Part shown: one piece after another, positions 1 through 5,121 of the stretch
Layout: each line of letters begins with the position of its first letter
How positions within the stretch are numbered: the first letter of the stretch is position 1
Assembly: GCA_050115935.1 (NCBI GenBank)
Contig: JASFPO010000134.1
Coordinates: 1-5,121, forward strand
Length of the DNA stretch: 5,121 nt
Direction of reading: 5' to 3'
Source: GCA-020344715 sp050115935
GTDB lineage: Archaea; Thermoproteota; Bathyarchaeia; Bathyarchaeales; Bathyarchaeaceae
Position numbers and translations under genes: made by a program
The notes under the pieces: generated by a model
What the model was told of the DNA's origin: nothing
Seen by the model: only the letters and a program-made list of their open reading frames with translations
The model's database searches: none

Positions 1-330
1 AAAGATGAGAGCTTCCGACAACATATAAACAAATTGGGTGGAGATTTCGTTGATGAGTTGGCTAGACATCCCACACCTCTGAATCTCATGAAGTTCTCCC
101 GCAAGTTCGCAGAGCACACAGGATTGATTACGAAAAGATTACGAGCAGTTCTAGAAGAAACAGATACCCTAGGTGTAACATGCAGCATGGCCATGCTTGG
201 AGAAACCGTTTTCTCCATAGTCAAGAGAGAGCAAGTTGAGGAAATCCACAGAATTTTCAGCAAACATGCACCTTCCGAAGAAAGTGTGATCATAACTGAA
301 ATAGACTTCAAAGGAGCCAGACTATTATGA
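1..330 (+). CDS. Pantoate kinase (PoK), C-terminal part, 5' end outside window
   Basis: The reading frame is open from base 1, so this is the tail of a longer gene: 109 residues are visible, against roughly 280-300 in the family. Pantoate kinase is the archaeal GHMP-superfamily enzyme that phosphorylates pantoate with ATP to 4-phosphopantoate in the cytosol. It replaces the first half of the bacterial PanC/CoaA route. The visible part matches the GHMP C-terminal domain. The segment GVTCSMAMLGETVFSIV (about residues 59-75 of the visible part) resembles the archaeal PoK motif that packs near the substrate, and is followed by a helix and a final strand. The kinase's ATP-binding glycine-rich loop would lie upstream of the window. 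The TTG at 34 is an internal leucine codon, not a start. The stop overlaps the PPS start by 4 bp, and PPS is the enzyme that uses its product, which strongly supports the call. Identity rests on the C-terminal motif plus context. Confidence 0.85.
   Translation, partial: KDESFRQHINKLGGDFVDELARHPTPLNLMKFSRKFAEHTGLITKRLRAVLEETDTLGVTCSMAMLGETVFSIVKREQVEEIHRIFSKHAPSEESVIITEIDFKGARLL
311..316 (+). promoter_or_regulatory. Shine-Dalgarno site for PPS gene
   Basis: AAGGAG lies 10 bases before the ATG at 327, inside the end of the pantoate kinase gene. It supports that start and independent ribosome loading at the ATGA overlap. Confidence 0.7.
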
Positions 331-1136
331 AGAGAAAAACAGTAACGCCGTCAGATCATCCAAGAGCAGACTCTCTGCGAATTCGAGAAGAACTGATTAA
401 ACATTACAGGTCTAAAATTGTCGCTGAAGCAGGTATGTTCGCTCACGGAAGAGGAGAAGCCTTCGACTATCTGATAGGCGAAAGAACCACAAGAAACGCC
501 TCAAAAGCAATAGAAGCTGCTGCAGCGGCTTTGCTAACCGCCAAACATCCGGTTATTTCTGTTAATGGAAACGCAGCGGCTCTTGGTGCCAAGGAGATTG
601 CCAAGCTTGCAGAAGTAACGGAAGCCAAGATGGAGGTTAACCTTTTCTATCGCTCGGCGGAACGAGAAATGGCTATCAAAAGATTGCTGGAAAAGGAAGG
701 TGCCAGTCAAATCTTAGGTGTCGGAGAAGCATCTTCCGCTAGAATAGCGGAGATTGGGAGTGAAAGAAGACGAGTTGACCCAGAAGGCATATTGATTGCG
801 GATGTTGTCCTCGTTCCGCTCGAAGATGGAGACCGCACCGAAGCACTTGTAAATATGGGAAAGAGAGTAATAGCTATTGATTTGAATCCTTTGTCGAGAA
901 CTGCTCAACTTGCTTCAATTACAATAGTCGACAACATCGTGAGAGCTCTGCCTACTCTGGTTGAGGTTGCCCAAAAACTAAAAACGCATCCTGATCAAAA
1001 CAAACCGAAAAACATTCTAGCCAATTTCAGCAATAAGCAAAATCTGAGCGAAGCCATGATCCTCATTCGCCAGCGACTCCTAAAACTCGCTGAAAAGGGA
1101 ACCTACATATCAATTTCGCAGAAGGGAGACAATTGA
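327..1136 (+). CDS. 4-phosphopantoate--beta-alanine ligase (archaeal phosphopantothenate synthetase, PPS)
   Basis: PPS joins 4-phosphopantoate and beta-alanine with ATP to give 4'-phosphopantothenate. It is the archaeal counterpart of PanC but is unrelated to it (COG1701/DUF137 family), and acts in the cytosol, typically as a dimer. The 269 residues are about the usual length. Family hallmarks seen are an N-terminal HPRADSLRIRE (residues 11-21), GRGEAFDYLIGERT (41-54), the small-residue strand ISVNGNAAAL (77-86), NLFYRS (105-110), GVGEASSARI (131-140), the acidic VVLVPLEDGDRTEALV (160-175), IDLNPLSRTAQ (184-194) and DNIVRALP (202-209). The last 45 or so residues are more divergent and basic. 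The ATG start overlaps the stop of pantoate kinase (ATGA), the enzyme that makes its substrate, and has a good ribosome binding site. The far end overlaps the KPR gene by 4 bp. The beta-alanine-forming decarboxylase is not in this window. Confidence 0.95.
   Translation: MKRKTVTPSDHPRADSLRIREELIKHYRSKIVAEAGMFAHGRGEAFDYLIGERTTRNASKAIEAAAAALLTAKHPVISVNGNAAALGAKEIAKLAEVTEAKMEVNLFYRSAEREMAIKRLLEKEGASQILGVGEASSARIAEIGSERRRVDPEGILIADVVLVPLEDGDRTEALVNMGKRVIAIDLNPLSRTAQLASITIVDNIVRALPTLVEVAQKLKTHPDQNKPKNILANFSNKQNLSEAMILIRQRLLKLAEKGTYISISQKGDN
1124..1128 (+). promoter_or_regulatory. Shine-Dalgarno site deciding the TTG start of KPR
   Basis: GGGAG, in the context GAAGGGAG, sits 4 bases before TTG at 1133. 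The spacing is short. The site supports the non-ATG start, which also places the dinucleotide-binding glycine motif at residues 10-15 as expected. Confidence 0.6.
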
Positions 1137-2026
1137 GTTTTCAGAGAATTTTCGTTTTAGGCGCAGGCGCAATCGGAAGCACCTATGGAGCCTTGCTCTC
1201 ACAAAACAACAATGTCATTTTGATCGGACGCAAATCTCATGTAGACACTGTCAACAAGAGCGGCTTAACCGTTTCAGGCAGCGCTAATGGCAGATTTTTC
1301 ATAAAGGGAGAAACTGCAATCGAGGAAATTCCTTCAGACACGCTGATTCTTTTGACTACAAAGGCACAAGATGCCGCGAGTGCAGTTGCAGGCGTCAAGC
1401 CTCTGCTAAGAAAAGACACAATCTTACTAGCTTTACAGAACGGGCTAGGAATCAAAGATGTTGTGGAAAAGATTGTTGACGGCAAAGCCAAAGTCATAAG
1501 AGGCCTCGCCACGTTAGCCGCGGAATTTTTTGAACCCGGAAAAATCTCTTTTTGGCAAAGAGAAACTTTCCTGGAGCCAACTCAAACTTCAGAGAAAATT
1601 GCATTAGTTTTCAGCGAAAGCGGGTTGAAAACCAAGATCTCAAATGACATGCAAGAAGAGATATGGAAGAAGCTGATTGTTAACTGTGTGATAAACCCGT
1701 TAACCGCCATTTTGCAGGTTAAGAACAACGAGATTACAGCTGCCAGCCTGAAAGAGGTTAGACATAAGATTATCCGAGAATCCATCGCTGTTGGAAAAGC
1801 TGAAGGAATAAATTTCGAGCCAAATCTTGAAGAATGTGTTGAACGAAAAGTCTCAAGCTACACAAACTACTCTTCTATGTGCCAAGACATAATGAAACAT
1901 AAGAAAACAGAAATTGACTTTCTAAACGCAAAGATAGTGGAGTTAGGAAAAAAGCATAGTGTTCCAACACCCGTCAACGAAACATTAGTCGATCTAATCA
2001 GGTTCTTGGAGGCACGACAAAAGTGA
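1133..2026 (+). CDS. panE: 2-dehydropantoate 2-reductase (ketopantoate reductase, KPR)
   Basis: KPR reduces 2-dehydropantoate (ketopantoate) to pantoate with NAD(P)H. The 297 residues match the family length and its two-domain build. The N-terminal Rossmann domain has GAGAIGS (10-16) in its first turn and an arginine (R33, in IGRKS) after the second strand, the usual place for 2'-phosphate contact, so NADPH use is plausible. LLTTKAQD (73-80) and LQNGLG (101-106) hold the conserved Lys and Asn. The helical C-terminal domain has WKKLIVNCVINPLTAI (178-193), with K180 and N184 aligning to the catalytic Lys and substrate Asn of E. coli PanE. It also has SSMCQDI (247-253) and TEIDFLNA (259-266), including the conserved Glu at 260. 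The start is TTG in a TTGA overlap with PPS, and the stop overlaps PanB as GTGA. There are no cysteines before C185, which matters for the CoA feedback mechanism described in Thermococcus. Confidence 0.95.
   Translation: MSFQRIFVLGAGAIGSTYGALLSQNNNVILIGRKSHVDTVNKSGLTVSGSANGRFFIKGETAIEEIPSDTLILLTTKAQDAASAVAGVKPLLRKDTILLALQNGLGIKDVVEKIVDGKAKVIRGLATLAAEFFEPGKISFWQRETFLEPTQTSEKIALVFSESGLKTKISNDMQEEIWKKLIVNCVINPLTAILQVKNNEITAASLKEVRHKIIRESIAVGKAEGINFEPNLEECVERKVSSYTNYSSMCQDIMKHKKTEIDFLNAKIVELGKKHSVPTPVNETLVDLIRFLEARQK
2008..2012 (+). promoter_or_regulatory. Shine-Dalgarno site deciding the GTG start of panB
   Basis: A full GGAGG lies 10 bases before GTG at 2023, inside the end of the KPR gene. 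It favours this start over the in-frame ATG at 2044, seven codons later. Confidence 0.7.
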
Positions 2027-2790
2027 GACTTGGCGAGTTTCGGATGAAGAAAGGCAAGAAGAAAATCATCATGCTGACGGCATACGACTACCAAATGGCA
2101 AAAATACTTGACAGGGCAGGAATTGACCTCATACTTGTTGGTGACAGCCTAGGGATGGTAGTTCAAGGCTACGAGAACACGAAAAGAGTGACAATTGAAG
2201 ACATGCTCTATCATACCCGAGTCGTAGCGAGAGGAGCAAGAAACACTCCTATAGTCGGGGACATGCCAATTGAAAGCGACACAACGGCGGAAGAAGCATT
2301 AGGAAATGCCAAACGATTCCTTGAAGCTGGAGCACATGGAGTGAAAATTGAAGGAAACAAGTCAGAAGCAGTCCAAGCGTTGTTGCAAGCTGGAATTCCA
2401 GTTATGGGACATGTAGGGCTTCTACCCCAAACTGCAGAAAGTTATCGTGTAAAGGGTAAACAACCCGCAGAAGCGCAAAGAATCTTCAATGATGCACTAA
2501 GACTGGATGAGCTCGGTGTCTTCTCCATGGTACTAGAATGTATGCCGGAAAGTCTTGCCAAGAGAATCACTGAAACTGTCAAGGCTGCTACGATCGGGAT
2601 TGGGGCAGGGAAATACTGCGATGGACAAGTTCTAGTAATCAATGACATGCTTGGATTCGACGAAAGCTTTACTCCAAAATACTTGAAGAGATATGCTAGC
2701 TTGAACAAGATGATCGAAGAGGCTGTTGCAAAGTTTAAAGAAGAGGTTTCAAGTGGTCTCTATCCCGATAAAGAGCACACATATCACTAG
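2023..2790 (+). CDS. panB: 3-methyl-2-oxobutanoate hydroxymethyltransferase (ketopantoate hydroxymethyltransferase)
   Basis: PanB adds a hydroxymethyl group from a methylene-pterin to 2-oxoisovalerate, giving ketopantoate, the committed step of the pathway. In an archaeon the donor may be methylene-tetrahydromethanopterin, which is an inference. The 255 residues form the expected single TIM barrel. Seen in order are MLTAYDY (17-23), VGDSLGMVVQGYENT (39-53) with metal/substrate residues D41 and S42, HTRVVARG (64-71), GDMP (79-82) with metal ligand D80, VKIEG (107-111) with K108 and E110, MGHVGLLPQ (128-136), LECMP (171-175) with the likely catalytic E172, IGIGAG (191-196), QVLVINDMLG (202-211), and a C-terminal YPDKEHTY (247-254) like the usual tail. 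All key residues are present. The GTG start is favoured by a strong ribosome site, overlaps the KPR stop by 4 bp and gives a usual N-terminal length. PanB makes KPR's substrate. It is followed by the first real gap in the cluster. Confidence 0.96.
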   Translation: MRLGEFRMKKGKKKIIMLTAYDYQMAKILDRAGIDLILVGDSLGMVVQGYENTKRVTIEDMLYHTRVVARGARNTPIVGDMPIESDTTAEEALGNAKRFLEAGAHGVKIEGNKSEAVQALLQAGIPVMGHVGLLPQTAESYRVKGKQPAEAQRIFNDALRLDELGVFSMVLECMPESLAKRITETVKAATIGIGAGKYCDGQVLVINDMLGFDESFTPKYLKRYASLNKMIEEAVAKFKEEVSSGLYPDKEHTYH

Positions 2791-2817
2791 TGGATTAATG
2801 CAGGAGTTCGGTGAAAG

Positions 2818-2883
2818 ATGAACGAAAAAGACTTGTCAGAAATCCGAATCATGCAGCAGCTTAAAGGAAAGGAAATCAAATAG
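2818..2883 (+). CDS. Possible 21-residue peptide ORF upstream of coaBC (doubtful)
   Basis: An ATG at 2818 opens a 21-codon frame that ends with TAG at 2881, directly before the coaBC ribosome site. A possible GGAG (2803-2806, in CAGGAG) lies 11 bases ahead of the ATG. The peptide begins MNEKDLSEI and is charged, with many Lys and Glu, and has no membrane segment or known motif. Its position could let it act as a leader or coupling ORF for coaBC, but such a short frame is easily due to chance. I do not recognise it and assign no function. Confidence 0.15.
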   Translation: MNEKDLSEIRIMQQLKGKEIK

Positions 2884-2885
2884 AT

Positions 2886-2890
2886 GGAGG
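2886..2890 (+). promoter_or_regulatory. Shine-Dalgarno site deciding the GTG start of coaBC
   Basis: A full GGAGG lies 7 bases before GTG at 2898. An in-frame TGA (2895-2897) directly precedes the GTG, so the gene cannot start further upstream. Confidence 0.8.
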
Positions 2891-2897
2891 TTTCTGA

Positions 2898-4157
2898 GTG
2901 GTTCATCCTTCAAAAGACATCGTTCAAACAAAAGGGATAGAGTTAAAAGAAAAACGCATAGTTTTGTGCATCACTGGTAGTGTCGCTGCAGTTCAATGCG
3001 CAGAGATTGCCAGGCAATTGATGAGACATGGCGCGGAGGTTTTCGCTGTAATGTCGCCTATGGCTCAGAAGATTATTCACCCATACCTTATGGAATGGGC
3101 AACGGGAAACCCTGTTGTGATTGAGCTAACCGGGGAAATTGAACACGTAGCGTTAGCGGGTGAACACGATGAAAAGGCTGATTTGATTCTCGTTGCGCCT
3201 GCAACTGCAAACACGATAAGTAAGATTGCCATGGGGATTGATGATACGACAGTGACATCGGTTGCTTCCACGGCTTTTGGCTCAAAGATACCCCTAGTGA
3301 TTGTTCCAGCCATGCATGAATCCATGTATCGTCACCCGATTTTGATCGAGAACATTAGGAAACTGAAAGCCTTAGGAGTCGAAATCGTTGGACCAAGAAT
3401 CGAAGAAGGAAAGGCGAAAATTGCTGGAACAGCAGAGATTTTGGAAGCTGTTATCCGTAAAGTGTCGATCTCAAAAGATTTTGCTGGAACAAAGATTTTG
3501 GTCACATCAGGTCCAACCTTAGAGTACATAGACCCTGTAAGAGTAATCACAAACAAAAGCTCTGGTTTAATGGGGTTAGAAATAGCTAGAGAAGCGTTGT
3601 TGCGAGGTGCCAAAGTTACTCTCATCTATGGCTCGGGAACAGCTGCTCCACCTAGAGAAGCCAACGTGATCCGTGTAGAAACTACAAGGGAGATGTATGA
3701 AGCGGTTGTTTCTGAACTGAAATCTAATGCATATGATGTTGCAATAGCTGCAGCTGCAGCTGCTGATTGGACGTTGAAAAAAAATTATGATTATAAAGTT
3801 TCGACAACCCAGACCTCTACGCTCAATGTAAGGCTTGAAGCCACACCAAAGATTGTAGACACTGTAAAAAAAGTCAGTCCAGAAGTTTTTCTTGTTCCTT
3901 TTAAGGCAGAATATAATGTATCTGATGAGAAAATGATCGAAAGTGCTTATAGAAAGCTTAAGGCGGCGAAGGCTGATCTAATTGTTGCAAATGATGTGTC
4001 TAGAAAGGGCGTCGGGTTCGGCGTTGAAACCAACGAAATCTTCATTGTTGACAAGAAGCGGAAAGTTCTTCATGTTCCACTAACAACAAAGCGAGAAGCT
4101 TCAAGGAAACTTCTTGACGTAATTGCCAAAGAAATTAAGCACAAAACAGTGGATTAA
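2898..4157 (+). CDS. coaBC: Bifunctional phosphopantothenoylcysteine decarboxylase / phosphopantothenate--cysteine ligase (Dfp)
   Basis: The CoaB activity couples 4'-phosphopantothenate to cysteine using CTP. The FMN-dependent CoaC activity then decarboxylates the product to 4'-phosphopantetheine. The 419 residues are usual for the fusion. The N-terminal HPSKDI (3-8) is a common archaeal Dfp opening and supports the GTG start. CoaC spans about 18-190: ITGSVAAV (25-32) at the flavin fold, IEHVALA (81-87) with H83 aligning to the catalytic His, PATANT (101-106) for FMN binding, and PAMHESMY (137-144) in place of the bacterial PAMN form. The clamp reads GPRIEEGKAKIAG (165-177) and has no cysteine. 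CoaB spans about 195-419: VTSGPTLEYIDPVRVITNKSSG (202-223), the alanine-rich AAAAAAADW (283-291), PFKAEYN (334-340), ANDVS (364-368) and GFGVETNEIFIVD (373-385). The 107-bp gap before it leaves open whether it belongs to the panB transcript. It uses the product of PPS encoded upstream. Confidence 0.96.
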   Translation: MVHPSKDIVQTKGIELKEKRIVLCITGSVAAVQCAEIARQLMRHGAEVFAVMSPMAQKIIHPYLMEWATGNPVVIELTGEIEHVALAGEHDEKADLILVAPATANTISKIAMGIDDTTVTSVASTAFGSKIPLVIVPAMHESMYRHPILIENIRKLKALGVEIVGPRIEEGKAKIAGTAEILEAVIRKVSISKDFAGTKILVTSGPTLEYIDPVRVITNKSSGLMGLEIAREALLRGAKVTLIYGSGTAAPPREANVIRVETTREMYEAVVSELKSNAYDVAIAAAAAADWTLKKNYDYKVSTTQTSTLNVRLEATPKIVDTVKKVSPEVFLVPFKAEYNVSDEKMIESAYRKLKAAKADLIVANDVSRKGVGFGVETNEIFIVDKKRKVLHVPLTTKREASRKLLDVIAKEIKHKTVD

Positions 4158-4191
4158 GAGATATTGCCGATGGCGGATGGGCGAACTGTAG

Positions 4192-4938
4192 ATGAAGCTT
4201 TTGGTTAGTGTGGTAAGCAAGAGAGAAGCTTTAGAAGCCATTAAGGGAGGAGCGAACATAATCGATGTGAAAAATCCGAAAGAAGGTTCCTTAGGTGCTA
4301 ACTTTCCCAGAGTGATTAAGCAGGTTAAGGCAATTGTTCCAGACAATGTGGAAGTAAGCGCTACTGTCGGTGACATGCCAAACCTGCCTGGAACAGCATC
4401 TCTTGCAGCCTTGGGCGCTGCTGTGTCTGGAGCGGTTTATGTGAAAGTGGGGCTTTTCGGCGTGAAAACGTTTACAGAGGCAGTTATTTTGATGAAGGAA
4501 GTGTGTAGAGCTGTAAAGGACTTCAATAACGCCTCAAGGATAATTGCCGCTGGCTACGCTGATTTCAACAGAATCGGGTGTTTGGATCCATTGAAACTTC
4601 CTCAAGTTGCTTACAAGTCTGAAGCAGATGGTGTAATGATTGATGTTAAGATTAAGGATTCTCAAAGCAGACTGTTCGACTTTATTGGTGACAAGGAGTT
4701 GGGAAAATTCGTGGATGAAGCACACGATTTGAATCTAATAGCTGCACTTGCTGGATCATTGGACAAGCAGGATGTTCCGCGATTGTTTGGTTTAGGAGCA
4801 GATGTTATTGGAGTTAGAAGAGCAGTTTGCAGCGAGAGAGACAGGTTGAACGGTGAAGTTCAACGTGTAGCAGTGTTGGAGTTTGTCAAGGAAATTCAAG
4901 AATGTGCGGGAGAATCGGATAATCCTTATATTATGTAA
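4192..4938 (+). CDS. mfnB: (5-formylfuran-3-yl)methyl phosphate synthase (4-HFC-P synthase)
   Basis: MfnB condenses two glyceraldehyde-3-phosphate molecules into 4-(hydroxymethyl)-2-furancarboxaldehyde phosphate, the furan ring precursor of methanofuran. The protein is a TIM-barrel member of the former DUF556 family. Its 248 residues are slightly longer than the Methanocaldococcus jannaschii enzyme, with a short polar C-terminal tail. The N-terminal MKLLVS and IDVKNPKEGSLGANFP (24-39) are hallmarks. Residues reported as important in the M. jannaschii enzyme fall at the same numbers: D25, K27 (Schiff-base lysine), K85 (in YVKVGLFG, 83-90), D151 and K155 (in MIDVKIKD, 149-156). Also seen are SATVGDMPNLPGT (56-68), AAGYADF (119-125) and IGVRRAVC (204-211). 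An in-frame TAG sits directly before the ATG, so the start is fixed. The ribosome site is weak (GGATGGG, 4175-4181). It lies 34 bp after coaBC with no evident promoter and may be co-transcribed. Confidence 0.95.
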   Translation: MKLLVSVVSKREALEAIKGGANIIDVKNPKEGSLGANFPRVIKQVKAIVPDNVEVSATVGDMPNLPGTASLAALGAAVSGAVYVKVGLFGVKTFTEAVILMKEVCRAVKDFNNASRIIAAGYADFNRIGCLDPLKLPQVAYKSEADGVMIDVKIKDSQSRLFDFIGDKELGKFVDEAHDLNLIAALAGSLDKQDVPRLFGLGADVIGVRRAVCSERDRLNGEVQRVAVLEFVKEIQECAGESDNPYIM

Positions 4939-4956
4939 GAGAATTAAGAAGAAAAA

Positions 4957-4961
4957 AGGTG
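4957..4961 (+). promoter_or_regulatory. Shine-Dalgarno site for the TTG start of the downstream membrane protein
   Basis: AGGTG lies 5 bases before TTG at 4967, after an A-rich stretch. No other start codon in this frame between the mfnB stop and the first hydrophobic segment is placed as well. Confidence 0.5.
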
Positions 4962-4966
4962 TTAAT

Positions 4967-5121
4967 TTGGGACGCAACTCTGGCAGTTTATGGCTTGGAG
5001 CTTTCGTAGGTTTCGTCATCATTGTTATCCTTGGATGGATGCTCCCAATAATTGGCCATTTAACCGGTGGATTAGTCGCAGGCTTAATGGCGAGAGGCGG
5101 AATGGGCAGAGGAGCACTAGC
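4967..5121 (+). CDS. Small glycine-rich membrane protein, N-terminal part, 3' end outside window
   Basis: The frame runs from a TTG start to the window edge without a stop, giving 51 complete codons. After a short polar start (MGRNSGS) there is a hydrophobic segment at about residues 8-29 (LWLGAFVGFVIIVILGWMLP) that should span the membrane. A glycine-rich turn and second apolar stretch follow (HLTGGLVAGLMARGG, 31-45), then MGRGAL. The pattern of a helix, then GGLVAGLMARGG, then RGALA, resembles small archaeal membrane proteins of the DUF5518 type, but this is only a resemblance by eye. It starts 28 bp after mfnB with a modest ribosome site, so it may be in the same transcript. Its role is unknown, and nothing visible ties it to CoA or methanofuran synthesis. 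Confidence 0.7.
   Translation, partial: MGRNSGSLWLGAFVGFVIIVILGWMLPIIGHLTGGLVAGLMARGGMGRGAL

Larger units (their letters stand above)
2791..2897 (+). other. Gap between panB and coaBC (107 bp)
   Basis: This is the longest stretch in the window without a recognised gene. It is purine-rich and holds one possible 21-codon ORF and the coaBC ribosome site. I see no convincing archaeal TATA/BRE promoter, no T-run terminator and no stable hairpin by eye, so whether coaBC is co-transcribed with panB is open. Confidence 0.5.

Noticed and set aside
34..330. Stand-alone 98-residue gene starting at TTG 34
   Set aside because: The frame is open to the left edge and the sequence matches the C-terminus of pantoate kinase, so the TTG is an internal leucine codon.
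2734..2739. TTTAAA resembling an archaeal TATA box, possible promoter for coaBC
   Set aside because: It encodes part of the panB C-terminal helix (KFKEE), has no clear BRE, and would give a start about 110 bases before coaBC. This is too weak to call.
2788..2814. TAG read-through (pyrrolysine) extension of PanB
   Set aside because: The protein already ends with the typical EHTY-type tail, and an in-frame TGA follows after only seven more codons.
3421..3501. Near-repeat TTGCTGGAACA...GATTTTGG seen twice about 60 bases apart
   Set aside because: It is short and imperfect, encodes separate parts of CoaBC (IAGTAEILE and FAGTKILV), and is probably coincidence.
3746..3766. GCAGCT-type short tandem repeat
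   Set aside because: It encodes the alanine run before the conserved Asp-Trp of CoaB and is explained by the protein.
4939..4966. Terminator between mfnB and the next gene
   Set aside because: The stretch is A-rich on this strand with no T-run or hairpin.
714..5022. Several minus-strand frames of 60-100 codons
   Set aside because: All lie antisense to well-recognised genes or extend from them, show no family motif, and are expected by chance.

Overview
The window looks archaeal. It carries a compact, one-strand block of coenzyme A biosynthesis genes of the archaeal type, followed by a methanofuran-biosynthesis gene. Two things point to archaea. The pathway goes through pantoate kinase and phosphopantothenate synthetase instead of the bacterial PanC/CoaA pair, and the gene after it is mfnB, which makes the furan precursor of the C1 carrier methanofuran. 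The moderately AT-rich composition, frequent GTG and TTG starts and good Shine-Dalgarno sites fit a mesophilic or moderately thermophilic archaeon that uses methanofuran/tetrahydromethanopterin C1 chemistry. A methanogen relative or a Bathyarchaeia/Thermoproteota-like lineage is possible, but the exact lineage is a guess.

Layout, all on the + strand: (1) 1-330, the C-terminal part of pantoate kinase, cut by the window edge; (2) 327-1136, 4-phosphopantoate--beta-alanine ligase (PPS); (3) 1133-2026, ketopantoate reductase; (4) 2023-2790, ketopantoate hydroxymethyltransferase PanB; (5) 2791-2897, a 107-bp gap with one doubtful 21-codon ORF; (6) 2898-4157, bifunctional CoaBC (Dfp); (7) 4192-4938, MfnB; (8) 4967 to the window end, the start of a small glycine-rich membrane protein. 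The first four genes are joined by 4-bp stop/start overlaps (ATGA, TTGA, GTGA), which suggests one translationally coupled transcript. The last three are separated by 107, 34 and 28 bp and could be on the same transcript.

The products act in the order PanB, KPR, PoK, PPS, CoaB, CoaC: 2-oxoisovalerate to ketopantoate, pantoate, 4-phosphopantoate, 4'-phosphopantothenate, phosphopantothenoylcysteine and then 4'-phosphopantetheine. Missing from the window are the beta-alanine source (aspartate decarboxylase) and the last two CoA steps (adenylyltransferase and dephospho-CoA kinase). MfnB shares no intermediate with this route. A plausible link is C1 metabolism: PanB consumes a methylene-pterin C1 unit, and methanofuran is the entry carrier of the same C1 system.

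I found no mobile element, CRISPR array, RNA gene or convincing terminator, and no evidence of an unknown system. The points most worth a second look are the mfnB-CoA gene neighbourhood, the missing cysteine in the CoaC clamp, the absence of cysteines in the KPR N-terminal domain, and the unidentified membrane protein at the right edge.
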